The notes under the pieces were generated by a model that was not told where the DNA came from, did no database searches, and was given only the letters and a program-made list of their open reading frames with translations. Positions 14,701 through 29,700 of a stretch of DNA of 64,000 nucleotides are shown in pieces. Source of the stretch: Gavia stellata (Eukaryota; Chordata; Aves; Gaviiformes; Gaviidae). Where the stretch lies: positions 104,075,020 through 104,139,019 of the forward strand of contig NC_082594.1 of assembly GCF_030936135.1 (NCBI RefSeq), given 5' to 3'. Numbering within the stretch: the stretch's first letter is position 1; every line of letters begins with the position of its first letter. The translations under genes and the position numbers were made by a program.

Positions 14701-17700
14701 TGAAATACAGGCTGACTTGCAGCATAGTTCACTTCTAAGGAAAGAACCTTTAGAGAATTTAGTCTGCAACCTTGCTGAACTGAGTATTGTGTATGTCAAT
14801 GAACAGAAGTCAGAACAGCATTTGAAATTTCTCTCTGCCCTGCTCAACTCTTTTTCTTCAAACAGAGTCTTTCAAGTACTTTTAGAGCAGGGAAATGATG
14901 CAAGCTCTGTGCAAGCTGAATCCCAAAATGAAATTGAAGCTCATCATGAAAATCCATCTGTACAATTTCTGCATATGAATTTAATAGCATGGCTGAAAGA
15001 AGACTGGAGGAAAGACACCCATTTTCTGGTTGATATTTTGTACAGTGTGCTTAATTGTTGCAACAGTAATGATGAAAGGAAAATCATTCTTGATGATTTA
15101 ACGAAGGTATGACTCTTGCCCATTTTATCAATGTGACTACTCTTTTTGTGGGCTGTGTTTGGTTAATCATTTTATTTTGGGGCTGTGGAATGGAAGATAT
15201 TCTACATGAACATGGTCAAGTTCAGCAAAAGGAAGGTAGATTTAGGAAAGTTTGACATGACAGTGTTGGGGTGAAAGGCTGTCCCTTTCTATATGGTATA
15301 AATCATTAAAAAAACCCCCGTAACATGAGAATTTCTCTGTGGTTTCATACTAGTCATCGGGGACCTTGCTTATAAGTGCAGTCCCTTATTGATCTGTGGG
15401 GTAGAGAAAGACTTCGAAGCCAAAAATAATATAATCAATAACTTTGTTACTGAAACTTAGCAACTTCTGCTTATCCCCTGCAGAAAATAAAGTTGTAAAC
15501 CAAATGGTTAAAATGGTATTAAATGCTTCCTATTCAGCAAAGAATTTGTTAAATATTGTGGAATTTTGTTTTTCTTTTCAGATGGATCTGAAATGGATTA
15601 TTTTTCTCCAGATAATTCAAAAGGTACCTCATAAGACTTTTTTGTTCTTGTTTTGCATAGTTTCAGGTATTTTGCTGGTGTTAGCTTTGAGAGTTACATG
15701 TGTTTGAATGACTTTTTTTTTTTATTTTTTAAGTAGTGATATTTTCCATAGTTTGAAAATCTTGTAGTAATAGTTTCAGACTGTTGTTTGTTTTAACTGC
15801 ATTTAAATCTGGGGACAATCTTAGAAATGAAATGATGATACCAAAACGAAAGCATCTTTTTGTACGTTCTATTTTTGGTCAGTTTGCTCTTTGAGCTAGG
15901 GGGATTCCTGATTTGTTACTGGTCATCCCTTCTAAGCTAGAGAGAATGGAGTTGGGTATTAGACGAATAATTTAAATGATTATTTGTAGCATCACCCTTA
16001 CATCATGCTTACAAGGAAAAGATAGTATACCATTTTTTCACACAGGATATTGAAAGACTGACATTTAAGTGATTGCCTGGGATGAAATATGAAGTGTATT
16101 ACAACTTTTTGGACAAGAACTCATAGCACTTGATTTACAGTCTAGTGCATTGACCATAATAGCTTTCCTCACAGATACGGCGTATTTTAGGAATCCTCAG
16201 TTTTCATGGTTTTGTAACTTACAATGGCTTATCACCAAAACAATGTTTTTCTGATTTGTGACCTTCCATTTTGTTTTTAGAGAAATTCAGATGCTGTAAG
16301 TAGATTTTATGTTGTAAATAGATTTTATTTCAGCCAACCTGGCCATCCAAAAGTTATCTTTCTAACTCCAATGTAGGCATTCCCTGGACTCTATAGTTAG
16401 AGAAAAGGAAAAAGAAGAGCTTTCAGAAGGTGGCTTGTTTCACTCTAAAGTAGAGGTCTGACCTAGCCATAAGTTGCTGTCTCTAACCAAAAAGAAAGTT
16501 GGGGGGGATTGTTGCAGACATGAACACCTAGAGACTTACTGTTTATGACAGATGATATGATTCCCACTCTGTGTGTGCAGGTTTGACATATTAATCTTTT
16601 GCTTAGTTAGTAATAAAAGTTAATACCCTCGAAAGATTATTAGAATAATTTTCTCGTGATTCAGGCATGCTCAAGCACAGCAAACCTTTCCTTAGTCTCT
16701 GACTGGCTGAAAGGAGATACACTTGGAGAAAGACTTGTAATGCTGGCTGATGATCTGTGTCACCTGGGTTTAAAACCTATAGCAGCCTCATCAGAATCAT
16801 CCTCTTCAGAAAGGTGGACCCTCCTGAGCTTAGTGTTGTCACAACACATTAAAAATGGTAAGCATATTTATTCCTTAGAGTTTGTGAAGTGTGAATCTTC
16901 CAGAATACTTAATTTGTAACATCTAGGCTTTCTTCTGGTTTGTGTTTGTTTTTTTTATTTTATTATTTTTGGTGGTTTTTTGTTTTTTTTTTTTTTACTT
17001 GAGCCAATTAACCATGTCCAGCTTAATTTCGTAAACACTAACTTGCAGCAGCAACATTGCAATTTCTTTGGTCTGCCTTGCTAAACAACAGTCAGTGTTT
17101 AAAGAACAGATTCAGATTTGCAAATCTGGAAAACTTGAGGAAAAGTTAAGTAAGTTTGATTTATTAGCTGATGTGCTGTAAAATAATATTAATTTTTAAA
17201 CTATACTATCTGAAATTTACCTTCAAAACTAGACTATAAAAAATCAATGGTTATGGACCCACACATGCATTGGTAATGCCTTGTTACAGGACCTATGAAT
17301 TGCTTTGAGCCATTTTCAGTTAGTCATGTATTTTAAAAACTGTGTGTGTGCACTTATGCTGTATATGTAATCTATTTTTTATTAATAACATCCTATTTCT
17401 GTTCTTCCTTACATTCTATCGTATCTGTGATACAGACTTCTAGTGGCGCGCTATTTTCTTGATGTGTTATATATAAGCTTGTCATTTGTGCTGTGTTAAA
17501 CTCAGCATTTGCTTTGATCCCTGAGATAACATACTTCAGTTTATCTGAATGCTGGGCACATTTGTGGTGCTTTTGAGTTTCAAAGATGCATGCAACAAGT
17601 TGACTGCAGTGGATGTTCATATATAGTGCATCCTGAAAGTGTTGTAAGATTGTTATTTCTGTTACTGGAACTTTTGATGTAGAGGACCATCAGGAAAACC

Positions 17701-20700
17701 TGTTCCCTCTCTCCAGAGGCAGTTCAACAAACTTGCTCACTTGTGAGTTAGTGGTGTCCTAGGGCTGATTGTCCAGTGACTTTGCTTTTTGGCTCTAGAA
17801 CTAGAGGTACTGCTGGGCTCAGGTATTTGTTTTGTGCTGGGTGCTGTGTGATGCGTTTTTAATATATGTTGGATGAAGTCTTAAGAGACCTTCAGGAACT
17901 ATGGTTCTTCTTGACTTGGTAATTTAGGCCAAAATAGACTATGTGGACTTCAAAAAGATTTTTTGATGAGATCTCTCATTTAAGTTTCTCAAGGTAAATT
18001 GTCATGGAGTAAATGGAAGGGCCTTTCATGGCTCAGTAACCTATCAGATGATTCATGGATAAGTAACCTATCAGATGATAGGAATTAAAGGGGAAAAAGG
18101 ATAAATACTGAAAGGATGATAATTGCTTCCGATAAATTATTCAGAGTAATCAAAACTGCAACTTCAGGGAGCTATAGCAGTGTGTTGTGATACTGAATGA
18201 TTAACTGATATAATTACGAATTAATTTCAAAAGCAATAAATATCAAAAGTATACATGGGAAGAACACAGTTGTAACTGTATCTATTCAGTGGTAGGCTCT
18301 GAGCTTGTTAAAACTCAGAAAAGACATCTTCAGTCATTTTGATGGTTCCCTGTAAGTGGCAGGTTGGTGCTCAGCAATAAAAAAGGAATACAGGTTATTA
18401 GGAGCTGCTGTGAAAAGAACAAAGGACAAATGAAAATTATTATGGCATTGGTGTGCCATTATCTTGAATACTGCCTGTAGTTTTGGGCACTGCAATATTC
18501 TTGTTCACCAATATGCTTTTGAAAAAAAGTGTGATAGAATTAGTATATGCCAAAGAAAGATGGCAGGGATGGTTAGGCAAATGCAGCGGCCTGTGCTTGT
18601 AGAGGCAATAAAACAGACTAGAATTTTTCAGCTTGCAATGAAAGTGATTGGGAGTGGGGTTGAGGTAAAGAGCCATAAAATCATAATTTGTATGGAAAAA
18701 GCAAATAGGAAGAAGTTTTTCATTGTTTCTTTAAATGGAAGGGCCTGAAGTTGCTTACAGATGTTTAGACAGTAGGCTTGAGGAAAGAGATGAGTATACT
18801 TCCTCATACAGTTCATAATTAAATAATGGAATTTGTTGCCACAGGATGCTGTGGAGTTTGAGAATAAATGGGATTAGCCTGCTTCAATCCAGTGATAAAG
18901 GGACTAAGCATATTAATGGAAGATAGGTCTGATTGGATTAATTATATGCAATGGTCCAGGTGTAATCTCTGGCTCACAATTGATTACCAGAAGCTAGGAA
19001 GGCATAAAAAGGGGAAGGAATCACTCTGCACTTGCTCTATTTTATATACCTTTTGTTTAAGCTGCTTCAGCTGGTTTAGAGAAAGGATACTTGGCACTGT
19101 GAAACTTTGGCTAGGTGATCCTAGATGACTGTGGAATAAGAAAGGGAGTTTAGCTATACTTTAGACTAAAACTACTTTGCACTTTATTTTGCATTCGAAA
19201 TTGATAAATAACAAACAAATCAGTACATATTAATATGACTTTGAATGATTGTGTTTATCAAGTAATCAAAGCATGCTCTCTTTTTTTCCTGTCCCCAATA
19301 GAATCTTTGATTGGTGAAGCTTTTGTCGAAAGGATTATTGATAAACTGCAAGCAGCTCTGTCTAAAGCTAAGGATCTTTCTGAAGCTGGAAATACTGAAC
19401 CATCAGTATCTTTCATCTGTGATGTAGCCTCAAGCTTTTTCAGCTCAGTTAAAGGGTGTTTACTGATGCCATCCTCAGAAGACTTGCTGCTTACCATCTT
19501 CCAATTGTGTGCTCAGAGACAGGAATCTATGCACTTAACAGGTAATTTGGAAAAAGAACTTCAACCAAACTTTTTTGTAGTTGATGATTACATCTAAGTT
19601 CTTTTTCATGAAACAGATTCAAGTATATAATAGAATATTGAGTTCACAGACATCGAGCTCTTGCAGCTGTAACTGACATGAAAATTTGTGCTTTAATTTA
19701 TAATCCCAGTAGTTACTACTAAACATCAAGTCCTGTACATCTTTATAAGTATTTAAAACTTTTTTGATGTTAGTATCCCCGTGCTTCAGCTGTCTTTGAG
19801 GCTGTGATAGTCCACGCTTTCTGGAGTGTTACTTAAATTAGTTAAGGTCTATGAAGTACAAAGAATGAGCATTTTTTTTGTTCATTCTGCAATGTGAGGT
19901 TCCTATGAAAAAATGTGTGCTATCACTTAGTTAAAGATACATATATTTATTCTGAAACCATTTATATTGGTCAAGTTGCTCTGACAAATAGTGACCCATT
20001 TCTCTCTCCACTGGCATCTCATTTTCAGACTGAGATCCAGATTTATATTCTTTGAATGCAGAATTTGAGAGTGATAAATTGGTATATGCATTTACTGACA
20101 TAGATACAAAGGGGGAAGTGTTGCAGAGTTGTCGTAGAAGTGAAGTAAGATAACACTAACCTGAAAACCACTGCTGCTTTGCAAATGAGCATTGATGTGA
20201 ATGTTCAGTATTTCAGTATTTTAAAAATATCTATGTTTTTGAAGGCCATATGAACATATTGTAGTAGACAACAGGAACATCACTCGTATTCTCAAAATAC
20301 TATCTGTGTCTCAGAGTTAATTTAAAATTGCTCTACAGGAATAAACCTGTATATTTGCCCTTGATAGTTATTGCATGTAACCACATAAAAAAGAAAATTC
20401 TACTCCTACTCTAGGACCTTTAGACATGTAATCGTTGCTGTATGCTGTAGGTTGTAATTTGAGTTTACCTGTTTGTGGTGGTTTTGCTTGTCTGATTTTT
20501 GGTGTTGGTGTTTTGTTGGTGGTTTTTTTTTTTTTCCCTACAATAGATTTACTGGTATGTAAATTAAAACACACTTGGATGTCTGGTGTAAATTCACTTG
20601 TGCGTCAACTTCGGAGCATGCAGAAACAGAGTACCTTTTGGCATAAATCTGCACTGTGGGTCAAGAATCAAATTCAGTCTTCCTCTTTGGATGTTAAAAG

Positions 20701-23700
20701 GTAATTGTGATGTACATGTCCATTTCATAATATGTTGTTCTCCAAAACAAACTAAGATCAGTGCTATACTATTCTTTATTTAATTGGTATCTGTGTTACT
20801 GAGAGTTTTTTCAGCCTGTCAGAGGTGAGAACTGTGGCATAGAGCATAAGTTAAAAGTCATTGGTATAGCATGTATATAGCAGTGATATAATGTATATAG
20901 TATTGTATCAATGTAAAATAAAGCAGGTTGCTTTTACTAGAATGTGCCAAACTTGTTTGCAGTGTTTTCTCCTTTCCTCAGCCTTCAGGTTTTGATCTCT
21001 GCAGTTAGTGATTTGTTGTCTAAGCTTATGGAAGCTGACGGACAGTCTGGATATCTTGTGGGAGCTTATGTTGAACATGTCATGCCAAACAAAACCGAGT
21101 GGGAGAAATTGCGTGAGTCTCTATCCACTGAGGTATGAAAATGATAATGGGCTTGCACATGGTAGTCAATCTTACCTCAAGTTTCTGTCCTTTAGGGTGA
21201 TAAGCATTCTTTATTTTGACATGGGACTGCAGTTATGAATACGCATTGTTTGTATAAAGGTTCTTTTCAGCCTCTGTCCATGACAGAGGACAAAATCTGT
21301 ATGTTTATGGCCCCATCCAGTACTACTGGAGAATATAAAGATCTATGAAATTACCCTTTTCTGCATGGAACACCAGCAACTTACTTCACAATTCAGGAAT
21401 TTTGTCTGACAGAATATACATCATGAAGATGTTCTTATCTTTAAGTTAATTCTTCTGTAAGATTAATTTTGTGAAAGACATCAGTATCTGCAGAGGAAGG
21501 AACATGATGTGCTGACTATCAACAAAATACTGACACACGTAGAGTGGGGAAGGACATAAATTACCTGTCCAACCACCAATCTTCAGTAACCTTAGTATTT
21601 CTTGTAAAATATATAGCGGTCTAAAGATACGTATTTATTTCTGAGGCAGCAATGCAGTTTCAAGCTACTGCTCTGCATTTAGGTTTTTTAATATGCTGGA
21701 GTGGGTCATCCTCACCATTGTGCTTTTGGTGTTAATTATTTGTTCATACTCTTTTTATGCACATTTTACAGTGGATGCACAAACCTCTTTTGGAAGGAAG
21801 GCTTAGTATGAATTGTGAACCTTTGGGATTATGTGTCAAGCTGTGTGGCACATCTAAACTTCCAGGCCACCTGTGTACTTCAGCCTTATTAAGTAAAATG
21901 GTGCTACTTGTATTGGAAAATGGTATAGTCCATGGAAATGATGATGCTGAAAGGAAAAAAATTGATGATATAAGTAAGTTACAATGGTAAAACTTAAAGG
22001 AATTTGATTTTATAGTAGTTGTAAATTAACATGAGTTGATAATCAGAAATGAATAGTTAAGTTTGGCATATAGGTATGAGAAATCACCCTTTTATCTTCT
22101 GTTGTTTTCTTTTTTTCTTCAATTCTCCTTTAAATGTAGAAGTATGTACAAGTATAGTGTTTATACTTCTAGGATCTTTTGTGATTATATACGTGGTATC
22201 TTAACAGAACTCTGAATTTGGAGAAGTTTGAATTTACAATGAAGTTAAAAGTTGTTCATTGCCAAAACACATGGTGCATTGGCATGAGTGGGCAATGGGA
22301 ACTGTATCCATGCTATCAAATAAAGTGTTGAGTGTTTAGCTGTAATGTAAAGATATTTTGAGGCAGCAATTTTTCGTAATTCCACCAGGTGGAATCTTGT
22401 TTCTTTTTATTTATAGAATGCTCAAATTAAAGCCAGCATTATCAAATTAATAATTCTATCTCCAAAAGTTTCACCATGATAAGTGTAATTGTTCAGTGTG
22501 GGTCTTTGTAAGCTAATGAAGAAACCACATGCTAACTATTAGCATCAGATTTGTTTGGTTTTTTCCTGGACTTGGATCTTGATTGCCTTGTCTGCAAGAA
22601 ATATATATAGTTTTTTAAAAAAAAAGGGGGGAGAGAGAATAGAGAGGAGTTAAGAGTTCTTGTCATGCTTGATTTGTTTTAAAATTTCCTGAACATCTAG
22701 AATAGACTAGAATAGCCTCTTCTTCTCTTGTATTTTGTGATGCAATGGCAAATACCCAGTTTGTGCTCTTAAGCACCTGAGATTGCATATAAATGTCATC
22801 TTTTTAATGCATTAAAAACATACTTAAAAACCCACCAAACCCAACAAAACCTTGACCTGAAACTTCTTGCTTATGCACTGAATATATTCAGCAGTTGTTT
22901 GTAAACAACAACCTTTATTTAATTAGTTTCAGAGCTGTTGTACTCATTACAATGGATTGAAGAATTGGAGAATCCTCCTGATCTGCTTCTGGAATATCTT
23001 CATATGTTAGAAGACATGCACATCACGTATGAGAAGTTCAGTACACTTAGTAATACAACTAGCCTTCAGCAAACAATATTTGAAAGGTATGTAAGAACAA
23101 GTAAAACAATCCTTAATGCTGTCTTCATATTCTGCATTGTATAGAGTATTAAGTGCCACCATATTTCCTTATGTGTATTGATCCAAACTTCATCCAAATG
23201 CTTTTGTTGTGAACTGTGCATCTGTATATATTAACCAGGGTCTTTCTTCTTCTTTGAAGATCAGAGGAACATGGAAGACTCTGGTCCTTAACCATGGCTA
23301 AAGTGATTCGTGCGGAAAACACTGTATCCTGTGAGATTAAACAACTTTTTAAGACAACAGAAGGGTACCTTAATACTGCTGCCTATAATCTTTTAGTTTG
23401 TTGCAAATGTTGATAATGTTAAATGATACTGATTCTGATGAATGACAACTGAAGGCTGAAAGTTTGGTAATATATGTATGTGGTATGTAAAAGTGAGACT
23501 CACTTTAGTGTGTGGGATTAGTTACATGCTAGGATATTAGATCACTATGAACCAATTGACATTTTGTGTACTAGTTAAATTTTTGGGTTTCTTTCTTTCT
23601 TGATGTTTTGCTTGTATGAATAGGTTTCTGCCATTAACAGAGGGCAGATTGCATACACTTCAGTGTCTATCACCTTTTTTAATTGAGGAAGAAAGGAAAG

Positions 23701-26700
23701 AACTTGTCTTCCACTGTGTGGCCAAACTTATGACATGCACACAGACAGAGCTTTCCAGCACTGATGGTGAGTATGTTCTTACCTCAGTCTACTTCATTAG
23801 AATTTAAGAACATTATTTCATAATAATGTTTGCTTTTAGATAAAACGTGTTAACTATAATAATGTCCTTTTTCCTAGAAAGAGATGTCTTCTCAATTTGC
23901 GTATTTCTTCTAGACTGTTTGGCATAGTAGTCTTCTGCCTTATTAAGGAAGTACAAGCTATACTTCTTGGTGCAAAATTAGAACTAAAGGATTTAGGCTG
24001 ATGTTAAAAGAATTTTGATATTGCCTTACTTCTTGTTTGGTCTATCTGATTTAAACACATCTGTAAATATCAAAATTTTCAATTAATCATTTAGGCTTTA
24101 CACAGCATGCAAAAACATTACTATTGTCAACTGGTAGTGTCATTATTGTCTTTAGATGCTTTACAAGAACTCTTTCACAGTTTATGTATAATTTTTGAGT
24201 AGTTCTTCCAGTGCATGGGATATAGTGTGCTGAGTCAGAACTGCTGTATATACACTTTCAGCAGCTTTTGAAAAATTATTTGGAGGTGATTGAGGTGTGT
24301 TTATAATATTGCTTTGAATATCCTTCAGAAAACCTTTATATTTTCACAAACTTGTTGCTTTTCAAGAAAATTATTTGGAAATGCTCACACAGAATCCTTC
24401 TACATGTTTGAATTAGATGTTGTTTAAAAGAAAGAACTTTCTCTTTTTTCTCAGTACTGCTTTTGTGCTTTCTTGCACATACTCTTATTGATCAGTCTGT
24501 ATAAAAACTTGAAAGTTGATTTTTTTTTTAATCTTTTTAACAGGACTGTGCATACTTAAATCAAAAAAACTATATTTGGTAACTTTAAACTGTGGACATC
24601 TGTCCCTTGGCAATGTCCGCAGGTTTTCAGATGAGTTCTTCAAATGGATGTCCTCCAAGTGTGAAAAATGTCAGTGTTAGTGTCATGCAGCAATTGAGAG
24701 GAACCTTGAATTTTTCTACTGTGGTAGTTTCCCTAACTTCTACTCTTTGGAATTAGTTAAGCTTTCCTGGCTTTCTGAGCGAACTGGTGAACTAACCAAA
24801 TGTGGCTGTGATAATTTAAACAGAAAATGGGAAAAAGAATCCTCACTCCTCCTCTGCTGTGGAGTGCTCTTGTTTGTAATGCTGGTATGCATTTTCCTTT
24901 CTGCTACTTCTCATTTTCCTAAGGATTCCTGAGCAGACAATATATATGCAAATTTTCCCAGTAAGTATGATATAAGCTTACAATTCGAGTTCTAATTATT
25001 TTTCAGATCAGGAAAGTGCTGTTAAAGTTCTTGTAAGTCATTACACTCCTGCTTAAGTGAAGTGAATTTTTTGTTTGTTTTTGCTATGCATAAATGATAC
25101 TTTAATTAACTCAGTTCTTTGTCATCATGCTTGTAAGAAATGTTCTTGTTCTCCAAGAAATCTAGATACATGCGGTTTTCCTTAAAAATGGAAAACAGTA
25201 TTAATGCAACAGTAGTACTTCACTCTGAAAGTAAAAATAAACACTCTTACAATAACATTGGAATTCACAACTCACAGTTACATTTACTTAATTATCTGTC
25301 CAAATTCTTACTTAGCATACTACAATTTTAGTAGCACAAATAGGTTTAAATCTTAGCAGCTATTTTTCCTTTTTGTTAATTGTATAAACCAACAACTAAT
25401 CTTATAGGAGTTTTTGGGTGGTTTGAGGGTTTTGGTTTGTTTGTGGGTTTTTTTTTTTTTTTTAGGTTTTTAAGGTTTTTTTTTTCTTTTAAGTTTGGGT
25501 TGGATATAGTATACCCAGTCACAAGCGGAGTTCTCTGGTCACAAGCAGAGTTCCCCAGGGCTCAGTTTCAGGGCCAGTCTTGTTTAGTATCTTTATCGAT
25601 GATCTAGATGAGGGGATTGAGTGCTCCCTCAGTAAGTTTGCAGACAACACCAAGTTGGGTGGGCGTGTTGATCTGCTCGAGGGTAAGAAGGCTCTGCAGA
25701 GGGATCTGGACAGGCTGGATTGATGGGCTGAGGCCAATTGTATGAGGTTCAACAAGGCCAAGTGCCGGGTCCTGCACTTTGGTCACAACAACCCCATGCA
25801 ACGCTACAGGCCTGGGGACGAGTGGCTGGAAAGAGGAAATGGCCTCAAGTTGCGCCAGGGGATAGTTCAGGCTGGATATTAGGAAAAATTTCTTTACTGA
25901 GAGAGTGGTGAACCACTGGAATAAGCTGCCCAGGGAAGCGGTGGAGTCACCCTCACTGGAGGTATTGAAGGAATGTGTGGACATGGCATTGTGGGACATG
26001 GTTTAGTGGGCATGGTGGTGTTGGTTGATGGTTGGACTTGATGATCTTACAGGTCTTTTCTAACCTTAGTGATTCTGTGATTTTTGATTTAATGATGGCA
26101 TCTCTGGATTAAGTGTTCAAAGAAGAAAGCTTAGGTTTTATCCAAACTATCTTATGATATTAATGTTAAGTTCAAATAAAATGATCCAGTCAATTGACAC
26201 ATATTCTAATGTTTGCTTTTCTTGATAATTAAGACGTATTGAGTATGATATTTTTATTACGTTATAGGAGCATTTGGGTGTCTTTCCATTTTGAACTCCT
26301 GCTTGAATGATAGAAGTATTGATTGTGATCACCTACTACCTGGAATACTAAAAATCATAATATCTTGGAAAAATGATAATGAGGACAGTTTTCTCTTTAG
26401 CTGGTGGGTGCAACTTTGAGATAATTTGACTTTTTTTTTTCATTTCTAAAACAAGAGTTTGAAAATAGAGTGGTTAACTCTAACAAAATCAACAAAAATT
26501 AATTTGTAAGTTACAACTGCCATCCACTGCTCTAATATTACATTTTTAACCCTTTGTAGAACTGCATCCCTCAGTTTAATATACCTCTCTTTAAGTATCT
26601 AATAACTCGTACTGAAGAAAATTACCTTGTGGTTGAAGGCTGGGAAACTAGGAGCTTTTTAATGCACCTAGATGTCAAGTGTTTTCAAAAGCATTCAGAA

Positions 26701-29700
26701 CTGACCAACTTTTGTAGGTGTTGCTGGATATTTAGTTCTAAATTCTGATTGCTTATTTAGCTAGCAGAAAGACCAGCACAGATACCAGACTTAGGTGTCT
26801 GGTTTTTAAAATTCTGGAACTGAAAATGTAACTTGAAAAGCTTCCAGCAAGGAGCGAAAATATACTGAGGTTCCTTTGTCTTGATTATAGTGAGAAAAAT
26901 CCAGGCAACAAAGTCTTGAAATAATGTGCACTATTTGGACACTTGAGAGCTTATATTTTATTTTCAAAATTAGTAACTTAAATGGTTATTTTTCCTGCAT
27001 TGATTTAGTTAAAATTTCTAGATTTCATTGTTTACATAAGTATATTACTTGAGTGAATATGTAAATTGTACAATTTTAGGAATCTGTATAACACACAAAT
27101 GAGCGAGTAGCTCTGATAGTCTATTTTGTACCTGTTGACTGACTTATTTAGACTTGGCAGCTAATGTAGTATTCTAACTTTGAAAGACAAGAGTTTCAAA
27201 AGCACGTAGGTCAGAGCCTGGTGTGAGACTAATTTGTTCTAAGAGGAGAAGTGAAGGCAAGAATATACATACTCATGTCTACAACATGAAGATATGTTAA
27301 GCTTTAGTTGTATTTTTATTGCAGCAATCTGAAAGAAACAAGTGCTCAGTTGCTTGGTTTCAACATAGAGATGATTCGTTACCTTCCCTTGTTGCTGAAG
27401 TATTCCACAGCTCCTTTGGCTGATAATGAATGGGACTTTATCATGTGCTCCATGCTGGCTTGGTTAGAGGTAATATGAAAGAGATTATTACTGACCATTG
27501 CATTGCAGCTTTTAATAGGATCCTCTGGATGCCCTCTGAACCTACTGGACTGATGGCAGGGGAGGGGAGGTTAAAAAAATAGGCTGTGAAATAACTACAT
27601 TTTTATAATCTTACTGGGCTGCCTGATCAACATTTCATGATAAATCTTTGAAAGCTGTATGTTAAAAGTTCGCTTATCTATTTGCAAAGTGGAAAGTTGG
27701 GTATTAGGATGATACAGTAAAACACTGTAGAAGCTATGCCACATAGCAATTAAATTTGAACAAAGATCCATGAGGATTACCAAGAGGAATGGAAATCGGC
27801 GTGCTCCTAATGGCTCTTACTTAGAGTTTAGAACACAACAGTCTCAACAGTTTTAACTTTGTTTCATCTAATGTGTGTGTTCTTGTACTTTAGAGTAATG
27901 ATCAATATTAATAGCTGGGTACTCAGCATTTCAAAGATAACTTATTTTAAAAAGCATCTCAGTCGAAATACTGAACTAAGAAAGTAAACTTCACCTACTG
28001 CATGAGTGCTAATGTTCCATCTCCAGTTTTGATGTACTTACCTTTTTAGATTGTTCTCTGGATATGGCAGGCACATAGTTATATCAGCTTAGCAAGTATT
28101 TGACACAGTGTTAAAAAGAATTGCACAAAATCCTTTTTTCATTGAACTTTGACAAAGGTAGCGTGTGGCTTAAAAGCACAAGCAATACTGTATCTTCTCT
28201 TTCTTTTTGTATATGGAGATGAAATTACCTCTCCCTTGAATTAATATGATGTTTAGTAATAGCATTGGTAATTGAAGAATAATTTTGAAATGTGTCTGCT
28301 ATAGGTCTCTATGCTGAAAAATAATATCCCTTTATGTCATGTGAGACTTTGGTCTTAAAAATTAACTGAATGAAAAGCAGTATCTGCATTTCAATATCTG
28401 AATGATCACATGAAACATGAAAATTATATTCTAATGCTGTTAGAAAACAGGTCAAAGTGAATAGCTGACTACTTTATTATTCAAATAAAGATACAGAATC
28501 TTTCACCCTCTAGCTTGTGGGGTGGTGTTTTTTGTTTTTTTTTTTTGTTGTTTTTGGGTTTTTTTAATTATAGCACCATCTGTCACTACACACAAGGGCA
28601 GGCTGGAAACTACCATGTGGCCTTTCTTGGTCTCAGGATTAATCTTCTTACCTATGCTGTATGTCCCTCAAAATTGTATTTTTTTTTTTTTTTTATTTAA
28701 AAAAAAACAAACAGCAAACTTGTGTGAAAAACTTGTTGCATAGATTAAGTGCTTGGGAATATTGTATGATATTTCTTTTTTGGGGAAACTAGTAAGAATA
28801 AAAATAAAAAGAAGGAGCTATGTTGGGGGAGAGGAAATATTCTCCTGATTGCCAGCCACTTCAGTAATTTCCAGTTTACAATATTGACAATTTCTTTCTG
28901 CAATTTGGAAATAATATTGGTACAGCTTTTATGTTTGGGAGAGAAAAGTGAGAGCACTTCACAGATCAGTTTTGGCTCACTGGGCTGCACAAGTGCTCCA
29001 GATAAGCTACAGCTGTGTACATTTCTATTTGAATCCACTTGGTGGCAGTTTCTTTCTGTCGTTATACAGGAGGTCATATAAAGGAAGCAATCCAGGATTC
29101 TAAATGTTGATGAGACTTGGAAATAATTTTCAGCAAGTCTTCCTGAAATACGGATTATATTTTTAAACTTTTTTCTTTTTTCCCCCAAATTGTTTTAAAA
29201 TGCAATTGAGTCTTCTTTGAAATTATACTTTCTGGTAAAGACAGGGAATGTGAAACAGATATTTTAAAGCAAATTTGTAATTAAGAAATCATACTCTTTT
29301 TTTTTTTTTTTTCCCTCCTAGACAACCAGTGAAAACCGTTCGCTTTATCATGTCCCGCTTGTGCAGATTTTTGCTTGTGTCAGTTGTGACTTGGCATCTG
29401 CCCTTAGTGCTTACTTTGAAGATGCAGCTCCTGAAACTACTGAAAACCTTCCTTTGAACTTGATCAGTGAATGGAAGGAATTCTTTTCTGAAGGAATTCA
29501 CAATTTGCTGTTACCTTTGTTGGTGAAAGTCACAGGCAAGTATATGGCAATGAGGGGAATAGTGGTACCTGTCAGGCTATTCTGAAATAGAACTTGACAG
29601 GCTGTATTATTGAATTTATAGGAATATTATGTCGACATAGCTTATAAAAACTAACTTTTTTGAATGCTTATATGCTAATTAGTAAGGTAATTGCACTTAA

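Noticed and set aside
28745-29188. 147-codon minus-strand frame in LTN1 intron 21
   Set aside because: No recognisable family, no splice or polyadenylation context, low-complexity Phe-rich end. Possibly a decayed repeat, but nothing supports a gene.
29536-29541. GT at 29540 as the donor of LTN1 intron 22
   Set aside because: Using it shifts the frame into exon 23, whereas the GC donor keeps the conserved Thr-Gly-Glu junction.
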